DNA of 20,607 bases from Granulicella sp. (GTDB taxonomy: Bacteria; Acidobacteriota; Terriglobia; Terriglobales; Acidobacteriaceae): positions 3,426 to 24,032 of the forward strand of contig PKWK01000252.1 in assembly GCA_003133205.1 (NCBI GenBank), written 5' to 3'. The notes under the pieces are model-generated. The model saw only the letters and a program-made list of their open reading frames with translations. It was not told where the DNA came from and did no database searches. A program made the translations under genes and the position numbers. The number at the start of each line of letters is the position of its first letter. The stretch's first letter is position 1. Shown one piece after another: positions 15,942 through 20,607 of the stretch.

Positions 15942-16234
15942 TGAGTGCGATCGCCATATTCGTTCTGTTTGCTGGATGCTTCGCCTACATGTTCTGGCCC
16001 GAGCGCAATCCGTTTGTGCAGGCGGACAAGACGCGCGTGGACTACCTGCGCGAGCGCAAGGAGGCGATCTACGAGAACCTCCGCGACCTGAACTTCGAAT
16101 ATCAGGCCGGCAAGTATCCCGAGGCCGACTACATCGAGCAGCGCAAGTCGCTCGAAGATGAGGCCGCACAGACCATCGCGGAGATGGAAGCTCTCACGGC
16201 ACGCGGGATGAAGAGCGGCCGGGCGAGAGCGTAG
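15941..16234 (+). CDS. Small CcmI-like cytochrome c biogenesis protein
   Basis: 97 residues. One helix (about 2-20, SAIAIFVLFAGCFAYMFW) and a cytosolic or periplasmic helical tail rich in Glu, Arg and Lys, probably coiled coil. The segment ENLRDLNFEYQAGKYPEADY (about 47-66) resembles the L-x-DL-x-F-D-x-x-x-GK-x-x-x-x-DY stretch of CcmI and related small proteins found next to ccmH. CcmI is an apocytochrome chaperone; this protein lacks its TPR part, so it may only have the membrane-anchored helical region. It overlaps ccmH by one base (TGATG), so translational coupling is expected. The stop codon is immediately followed by a vapC remnant in a shared frame. Confidence 0.78.
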   Translation: MSAIAIFVLFAGCFAYMFWPERNPFVQADKTRVDYLRERKEAIYENLRDLNFEYQAGKYPEADYIEQRKSLEDEAAQTIAEMEALTARGMKSGRARA

Positions 16235-16246
16235 CTCACAGGATCC

Positions 16247-16363
16247 AATCCTTATATGCTGAACACGACTTCTTCACTTCAACTCGGGCTGACGCTTGTG
16301 ACTAACAACGAGCGCGAATTCAGCCGCATCCCCAATCTAGCGATTGAGAACTGGACCCACTAA
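16247..16363 (+). pseudogene. VapC (PIN-domain toxin) 3' remnant
   Basis: The plus-strand frame from 16247 to a TAA at 16361-16363 encodes NPYMLNTTSSLQLGLTLV followed by TNNEREFSRIPNLAIENW and TH. The second half is close to the C-terminus of VapC-type PIN ribonucleases (LGLTLVTNNxREFxRVxGLxxENW). Only about the last 38 residues remain; the rest of the toxin and any vapB antitoxin are absent. The position where intact VapC has an acidic residue (PYD...IAAHA) is degraded to PYMLNTTSSL. An ATG at 16256 opens a 35-codon ORF, so a fragment could be translated, but it cannot be an active nuclease. It lies between two Ccm-cluster genes and ends 3 bases before the next start, marking a past insertion or deletion. 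Confidence 0.75.
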
Positions 16364-16366
16364 CCC

Positions 16367-17701
16367 TTGTCTATTTCGAAGAGAACGTTCCGCCACCTTC
16401 TGTCGTCCACCTGCGTGCTGCTCTGCGCCACGACCGCCTTCGCCGCGGCCATCACTGGCACCGTCACCAACCGGACCACCGGCAAGCCCTCCTCCGGCGA
16501 CACCATCGCCGTCATCAATACCGCGCAGGGCATGGATGAGATCACCAAAACGACCTCCGATGCGCAAGGCCGTTTCCACGTCACCGCGCCGGATGGTGGG
16601 CAGATTCTACTGCACATCACGCATGCCGGCGCCGAATACTTCAAGAGCGTCCAACCGGGCAACCCCAGCGTCGACATCGATGTCTACGACTCGGCGAAGA
16701 AGATCGATGGGATCACTGGCGAGGCCCTGGTGCTGCGCGCGGAGACTGACCCCACCGGCAAGACGCTGAATGTGGCGGAGAATTTCTTCGTGCAGAACGC
16801 CTCCGCGCCGGCGCGCACCGAGTACGGCGGCAACACGTTTGACTTCTACATTCCCAAGGGCGCGAACGTCTCGCTGTCGCTGGCGAGCGCTCCCGGCGGC
16901 CTGCCCACCAACAGCAAGGTGGTGCCGATCGACGCCGCCAGCGGACACTATGCGTTCACCTTCCCCGTTCGTCCCGGCGAGACTCGCTTTCAAGTGGCGT
17001 ACAGCATGCCCTACAGCGGCAAGCAGCCCTTTTCGGTGAAGCTCTCCGTGCCTACCGGCGATGTCGCCGTGATGCTGCCAAAGACGATGCAATTCCAGGG
17101 GTCGACGGCGTTTCAGCCCATCAATCCGGATGTCAACACACAGAGCTTCGACGCACATGAGCCGCCTGTCGCGCAACCAGTAGAGTTCACGATCACGGGC
17201 ACGGGCCAGTTGCCGGATGAAACGCAGGGCGGAGCGCAGAGCGGCGGCGACCAATCCGGATCGAGCGGCCAACCTGCCCAGACCGCGGCCAATGGCGTAC
17301 GGCCTGGCGGCGGCCTCGGCGCACCGGACGATCCTGGAGGGACGAACGATCCCTGGGCGAAGTACAAGTGGTGGATTCTCGGGGCGCTTGGATTGGCCCT
17401 CGCGGCCGGTGCGGGTGTGATGCTGAAGAGCAACCCTGCGACTGCCGGAGCCGGACTCGCTCCACCTCCTTCCGAAGCCGGTCTAGCGCCCAGCAGTGTC
17501 TTTGCTTCGGGAGTCGCCGCAGCGCCCTCACCAGTTTCCGCTTCCGGATCTGGGCCGCTGTTGCAAGCGCTGAAAGATGAGCTATTTGAGCTGGAGACGG
17601 ACCGCCTTGCCGGCAAGTTGAGCGACGCCCAGTACGCGGAGCACAAGGCGGCGTTTGACGTCGTCCTGCGCCGCGCGCTGAACCGCGTCGACCCCGTATA
17701 G
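16367..17701 (+). CDS. Exported protein with carboxypeptidase-regulatory-like domain and CcmI-like C-terminal motif
   Basis: 444 residues from a TTG start at 16367. The N-terminus SISKRTFRHLLSSTCVLLCA then TTAFAAA is a good signal peptide. Residues about 25-110 look like a carboxypeptidase-regulatory or CNA-B type beta-sandwich (ITGTVTNRTTGKPSSGDTIA, GRFHVTAPDGGQILLHITHA). A second beta-rich part follows, then a Gly/Gln/Ser linker, one helix (WWILGALGLALAAGAGVML, about 338-356) and a cytosolic tail. The end, ELETDRLAGKLSDAQYAEHK, matches the CcmI-like protein two genes upstream. No ribosome site is visible before the TTG; the upstream vapC fragment stops 3 bases before it, so coupling is possible. 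It probably acts with the Ccm proteins at the membrane, but this is inferred from position and motif. Confidence 0.8.
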   Translation: MSISKRTFRHLLSSTCVLLCATTAFAAAITGTVTNRTTGKPSSGDTIAVINTAQGMDEITKTTSDAQGRFHVTAPDGGQILLHITHAGAEYFKSVQPGNPSVDIDVYDSAKKIDGITGEALVLRAETDPTGKTLNVAENFFVQNASAPARTEYGGNTFDFYIPKGANVSLSLASAPGGLPTNSKVVPIDAASGHYAFTFPVRPGETRFQVAYSMPYSGKQPFSVKLSVPTGDVAVMLPKTMQFQGSTAFQPINPDVNTQSFDAHEPPVAQPVEFTITGTGQLPDETQGGAQSGGDQSGSSGQPAQTAANGVRPGGGLGAPDDPGGTNDPWAKYKWWILGALGLALAAGAGVMLKSNPATAGAGLAPPPSEAGLAPSSVFASGVAAAPSPVSASGSGPLLQALKDELFELETDRLAGKLSDAQYAEHKAAFDVVLRRALNRVDPV

Positions 17702-17718
17702 CCGCATCGAAGCTGCGC

Positions 17719-17746
17719 CTGCCGCGTCTAATATTGGACGAGGCAG
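17719..17746. terminator. Hairpin after the cytochrome biogenesis cluster
   Basis: CTGCCGCGTC (17719-17728) pairs with GACGAGGCAG (17737-17746) with one G-A mismatch around an 8-base AT-rich loop. It lies 17 bases after the stop of the exported protein. No T run follows, so it may be a transcript-end stabiliser or a weak terminator. Confidence 0.4.
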
Positions 17747-17793
17747 GTACGGCTGCGATGAGACAGCCACCGGCCGGATAGGCGACGGACCGT

Positions 17794-18645
17794 ATGAATA
17801 CGTTCAAATCGACGCTTCTGCTCGTATCGCTGATGCTGGTTCTCCTCTTCCTTGGTGAGTGGATCGGCGGCCAGAATGGGATGATTCTGGCGTTCGTGAT
17901 CTCGGTCGCGATGAACTTCACCGCGTATTTCTACTCCGACAAGATCGCGCTTGCGATGTATAGCGCGCAGCCCGTGACGCGTGAGCAACTGCCGCGCGCC
18001 TACGACGTCGTCGAGCGGCTGGCCGCGAAGGATGGCATCCCGATGCCGAAGATCTACGTGATTCCCACCGAGTCGCCCAACGCGTTTGCGACCGGCAGGA
18101 ATCCGCAGCACGCGTCGGTCGCCGTGACCCATGGGATTCTCGGCCTGCTGACCGATGAGGAGTTGGAAGGCGTACTGGCGCACGAACTCGGCCACGTCAA
18201 GAATCGCGACATTCTGACCAGCTCGATCGCCGCGACGCTGGCCGGCGCCATCACGCTGATCGCGCGCATGGGCTACTGGGCTTCCCTGTTCGGCGGCTAC
18301 GGCGGAGGCGACCGGCGGGAGCGCGGCGGAGGCGGCCTCGGCGCTCTGCTGATGATCATCGTCGCACCGATCGCGGCCGCGCTGATCCAGCTTGCCATCT
18401 CCCGCTCGCGCGAGTACGAGGCCGACGCGACCGGCGCGCATACGACGGGCAATCCTTATGCCCTGGCGCGCGCACTGCAGAAGATCGAGGACTATTCGAA
18501 GCGCATCCCGCTCCAGGCGTCGCCGTCGACCGCGCACCTGTTCATCATCGCTCCGCTGATCGGCGGCGGCATTGGCAGCCTCTTCTCGACGCATCCACCG
18601 ACAAAGGAACGGATCCGCCGCCTGATCGGCCGCGACCTGGTCTAG
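17794..18645 (+). CDS. htpX: HtpX-type membrane zinc metalloprotease (M48B)
   Basis: 283 residues. HtpX degrades misfolded or damaged inner-membrane proteins together with FtsH. Two N-terminal helices (about 5-22 and 28-46) precede the protease domain. The zinc motif is HELGH (130-134) with a third ligand in SREYEAD (E207), and the typical NAFATGRNPQHASVAVT strand precedes it. Two further hydrophobic segments (about 141-158 and 182-201) flank a glycine-rich loop GGYGGGDRRERGGGG. The end TKERIRRL is the usual HPPTxxRI C-terminus. The length matches the family (about 280-300). It lies 93 bases after the previous gene with a hairpin between, so it is probably its own unit, possibly together with the DUF4149 gene 20 bases downstream. 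Confidence 0.96.
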   Translation: MNTFKSTLLLVSLMLVLLFLGEWIGGQNGMILAFVISVAMNFTAYFYSDKIALAMYSAQPVTREQLPRAYDVVERLAAKDGIPMPKIYVIPTESPNAFATGRNPQHASVAVTHGILGLLTDEELEGVLAHELGHVKNRDILTSSIAATLAGAITLIARMGYWASLFGGYGGGDRRERGGGGLGALLMIIVAPIAAALIQLAISRSREYEADATGAHTTGNPYALARALQKIEDYSKRIPLQASPSTAHLFIIAPLIGGGIGSLFSTHPPTKERIRRLIGRDLV

Positions 18646-18665
18646 ATTTCGTCTAGCATAAGTGC

Positions 18666-19172
18666 ATGAATGTAATCCTTCGTGCGCTGCGGCTGCTGGC
18701 GATGATGGTATGGGTCGGCGGCCTGATCTTCTTCGCTTTTGTGGAAGCGCCCACAGCGTTCCACGTCATGGGCACGACACGCCAGTTCGCCTTGGTCATC
18801 GGCGGCTCACTGAGTGGGTTGAACCGGCTGGGGCACGTCTCCGGATTCATATTCCTGATTGCGACCGCGATGGTCTGGCTCAGGGTCAGGACAAGCGATC
18901 GCAGGCTTCTCATCACTCAAGTAGTGCTCGTGGTGCTGATGATCGCAGCGACGATGTATGTGCAGGCCGGCATCCTTCCCGCGATGGAGCGCGACCGGAT
19001 CGCAGCAGGCGGAGACATCAATGCAGCGCCTTCGAATAATCCCGCGCGGTTGGACTTCGAGCGCCTTCATCCGCTGTCGGAGAAGGTCGAAGGCTCGGCA
19101 TTGTTTCTGGGCCTCGGCGTAGTGATCCTGATAGCGGCAGAATCCGGCACGTGCCGACAGGTAGAATCATAG
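18666..19172 (+). CDS. DUF4149 family membrane protein
   Basis: 168 residues with four hydrophobic helices: about 9-27 (LLAMMVWVGGLIFFAFVEA), 58-74 (HVSGFIFLIATAMVWL), 82-102 (LLITQVVLVVLMIAATMYVQ) and 148-160 near the end. The MVWVGGLIFFAFVEAPTAF start, the late RLDFERLHPLSEKVEG segment and the four-helix layout are those of DUF4149 proteins, relatives of eukaryotic TMEM205. Their function is not established. The gene starts 20 bases after htpX and ends 4 bases before the ychF-like gene on the same strand, so it may be co-transcribed with both. No motif points to a catalytic role. Confidence 0.85.
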   Translation: MNVILRALRLLAMMVWVGGLIFFAFVEAPTAFHVMGTTRQFALVIGGSLSGLNRLGHVSGFIFLIATAMVWLRVRTSDRRLLITQVVLVVLMIAATMYVQAGILPAMERDRIAAGGDINAAPSNNPARLDFERLHPLSEKVEGSALFLGLGVVILIAAESGTCRQVES

Positions 19173-19176
19173 AGAC

Positions 19177-20262
19177 ATGAAAACTGGAATTATCGGTCTG
19201 CCGCAGGTCGGCAAGACTTCCCTGTTCAAGATTCTTACCAAGGCGAAGACGGACAGCTTTGGCCACTCCAACCCCCGCGAAGCGCACCTCGGCGTCGCCA
19301 AAGTTCCCGACGCTCGTCTCGACAAGCTCGCCATCCAGGCGAACACGCGCAGAACCGTCTACGCAACGGTCGAGTACGCCGACCTCGCCGCTATCGGCGA
19401 AGAGGCGCTCAAGGAGACCGCCTTCCTGCAGAGCCTGCGCAACGTCGACGCCATCATCCATGTGCTGCGCGCGTTTGAGGACGACACCATCCCGCACGTC
19501 GGGCCGATCGATCCGCTGCGCGACATCGGCAACGTCGAGATCGATTTGATCGTCAGTGACCTGACCCAGATCGAGAAGCGGCTGGAGCGCGTCGTCAAAG
19601 ACATGAAGAAGCTGAAGACTGCCGAGGGCGAGCGCGAACAGGCGCTGCTACTGCGCTGCAAGGCGCAGACCGAGGCAGAGAAGCCGCTGCGCGAGATGGA
19701 GCTGACGGCAGAGGAGAAGAAGCTGATTCGCGGCTTCATGTTCCTGTCGCAGAAGCCGATTCTTTACGTCCTCAACATCTCCGAGAGCACCACGCTCGGC
19801 GCGGACGTCGACGCTGCGGTAGCCAAATTCGGGTTGACCGAGGTAGCTTCACGGCCGAACTCCGGCGCCACCGCGATCTGCGGCAAGGTCGAAGCCGAAC
19901 TGGCCGAGATGGAAGACGACGAGGCCGCCGAGTTCCTCGAAGGCTACGGCCTCACCGAGAGCGGGCTGGTCCGCCTGATCCGAAAGAGTTACGAATTGCT
20001 TGGTCTCGCCAGCTTCTTCACCGTGGGCGAGGCGGAGACGCGCGCCTGGACCATCCCTGCCAACTGCCGCGCGCAGGAAGCCGCAGGCGCGATCCACTCC
20101 GACCTGGAAAAGCACTTCATCCGCGCCGAGACGATCCACTGGGACGCGCTGCTTGCGGCCGGCTCCGAAGCGGCGGCGCGCGCGCAGGGAACGCTGCGGC
20201 TCGAAGGCAAGGACTATCCGGTCAAGGATGGCGATGTGCTAAACATTCGCCATAGCGGTTAG
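19177..20262 (+). CDS. ychF: YchF/OLA1-like P-loop ATPase, divergent
   Basis: 361 residues, the usual YchF length (E. coli YchF is 363). YchF is a cytosolic Obg-related P-loop protein that prefers ATP and associates with ribosomes and stress responses. The Walker A motif is GLPQVGKTS (residues 7-15). The nucleotide-specificity motif has the YchF-type form LNISES (near 199-204) instead of NKxD. A helical coiled-coil part (about 125-175) and a C-terminal TGS/DUF933 domain (about 275-358, ending EGKDYPVKDGDVLNIRHSG) complete the fold. The odd point is the G3/switch II region: in place of DxAGLVKGAxxGxGxGN there is VEYADLAAIGEEALKETAFL, with Glu for Asp and Asp for Gly. The gene is 4 bases after the DUF4149 stop and 7 bases before a ZIP-family gene. 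Confidence 0.9.
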   Translation: MKTGIIGLPQVGKTSLFKILTKAKTDSFGHSNPREAHLGVAKVPDARLDKLAIQANTRRTVYATVEYADLAAIGEEALKETAFLQSLRNVDAIIHVLRAFEDDTIPHVGPIDPLRDIGNVEIDLIVSDLTQIEKRLERVVKDMKKLKTAEGEREQALLLRCKAQTEAEKPLREMELTAEEKKLIRGFMFLSQKPILYVLNISESTTLGADVDAAVAKFGLTEVASRPNSGATAICGKVEAELAEMEDDEAAEFLEGYGLTESGLVRLIRKSYELLGLASFFTVGEAETRAWTIPANCRAQEAAGAIHSDLEKHFIRAETIHWDALLAAGSEAAARAQGTLRLEGKDYPVKDGDVLNIRHSG

Positions 20263-20269
20263 CGCCGCG

Positions 20270-20607
20270 ATGATTGCCATGACCATGTCCGCCTCGCGCT
20301 TCTGGCTCGCGCTTGCGCTCGGACTGTTCGCCGGCCTCGCGGACTACCTGGGCGGCTTCCTCCTGGTGCGCCGCTCGCCGTCGGCGCGGGCGCTGCGCTA
20401 TTTCGTGGCGCTTGGAGCGGGCTTCATGCTCGCAGCCGCGCTGCTGGAGATGCTGCCCGAAGCGTTTGTGGTGAATGCGCACTGGGCGCCGATCTTGATC
20501 CTCGCCGGCTACTGCGGAGTGCATTTGCTGGAGCACACGCTGGTGCCTCACTTCCACTTCGGTGAAGAGACTCACCACCACGAATTTCTTTCCAAGAAGA
20601 GCAGCTA
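20270..20607 (+). CDS. ZIP-family metal transporter, C-terminus cut by window edge
   Basis: About 112 codons are present and the frame stays open to the window end. Three helices are visible: about 8-28 (FWLALALGLFAGLADYLGGF), 40-60 (FVALGAGFMLAAALLEMLPE) and 68-88 (APILILAGYCGVHLLEHTLV). The LLEMLPEAF and GYCGVHLLEHTLVPHFHFGE pieces, with the histidine-rich stretch ETHHHEF that begins the loop after helix 3, match ZIP-type zinc or iron importers. The remaining five helices, including the metal-binding helices 4 and 5, lie outside the window. The start is likely the ATG at 20270; in-frame ATGs follow at codons 4 and 6, and no strong ribosome site distinguishes them. It starts 7 bases after the ychF stop, suggesting one transcript. 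Substrate and direction are inferred from the family. Confidence 0.82.
   Translation, partial: MIAMTMSASRFWLALALGLFAGLADYLGGFLLVRRSPSARALRYFVALGAGFMLAAALLEMLPEAFVVNAHWAPILILAGYCGVHLLEHTLVPHFHFGEETHHHEFLSKKSS

Noticed and set aside
16235..16366. Intact small toxin gene upstream of the 16367 gene
   Set aside because: Only the last part of the PIN domain is present and the acidic active-site residues are missing, so it is a remnant.

Overview
The window looks like a chromosomal stretch from a GC-rich member of the Acidobacteriota, most likely the Acidobacteriaceae/Terriglobales group. This is inferred from gene content and style: a large cytosolic Ser/Thr kinase fused to a TolB-like domain and TPRs, a VirB10-like exported protein with no conjugation genes nearby, a CcmH with a cysteine-rich CxCxC motif, a divergent YchF, and short intergenic repeats of a kind I associate with that group. 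I see no phage genes, insertion sequence, CRISPR array, tRNA or rRNA.

Layout. 1-1177 (minus): enolase, cut by the window edge at its C-terminus. 1178-2074: a gene-free stretch holding eno promoter candidates, a run of hairpins ending in an orphan terminator (a possible small RNA), and short repeats. 2075-3118 (plus): exported VirB10/TrbI-like protein followed by a strong terminator. 3195-3704 (minus): small membrane protein that appears split by an in-frame TGA. 3872-6394 (minus): Ser/Thr kinase-TolB-like-TPR protein, divergent from a TPR protein at 6501-7856 (plus). 7900-9753 (plus): a hemolysin III family membrane protein and a multispanning protein of unknown function. 9805-12521 (minus): a sodium:solute symporter, a two-helix small membrane protein and a YcxB-like protein. 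12792-13208 (plus): stand-alone response regulator. 13298-17701 (plus): a partial cytochrome c maturation cluster (ccmF, ccmH, a small CcmI-like protein, and an exported protein sharing the CcmI-like motif), with a vapC toxin remnant inside it. 17794-20607 (plus): htpX, a DUF4149 membrane protein, a divergent ychF, and the start of a ZIP-family metal transporter that runs off the window.

How the genes work together. The clearest functional unit is the heme-ligation cluster: CcmF (heme lyase core) and CcmH (apocytochrome thiol handling) overlap by 8 bases and the CcmI-like gene overlaps ccmH by 1 base, so they are almost certainly co-translated. A perfect TGTGA-N6-TCACA palindrome sits just upstream of ccmF and suggests Crp-type control. 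The symporter, small membrane protein and YcxB-like gene form a likely transport and envelope unit. The rest is mainly housekeeping.

The most unusual items are the hairpin array with orphan terminator near 1503-1655, the vapC remnant at 16247-16363, the Crp-like site before ccmF, the motif shared by two neighbouring Ccm-cluster proteins, the TGA-split membrane protein, and the altered G3 motif of YchF. I did not find a convincing new defence or mobile system.
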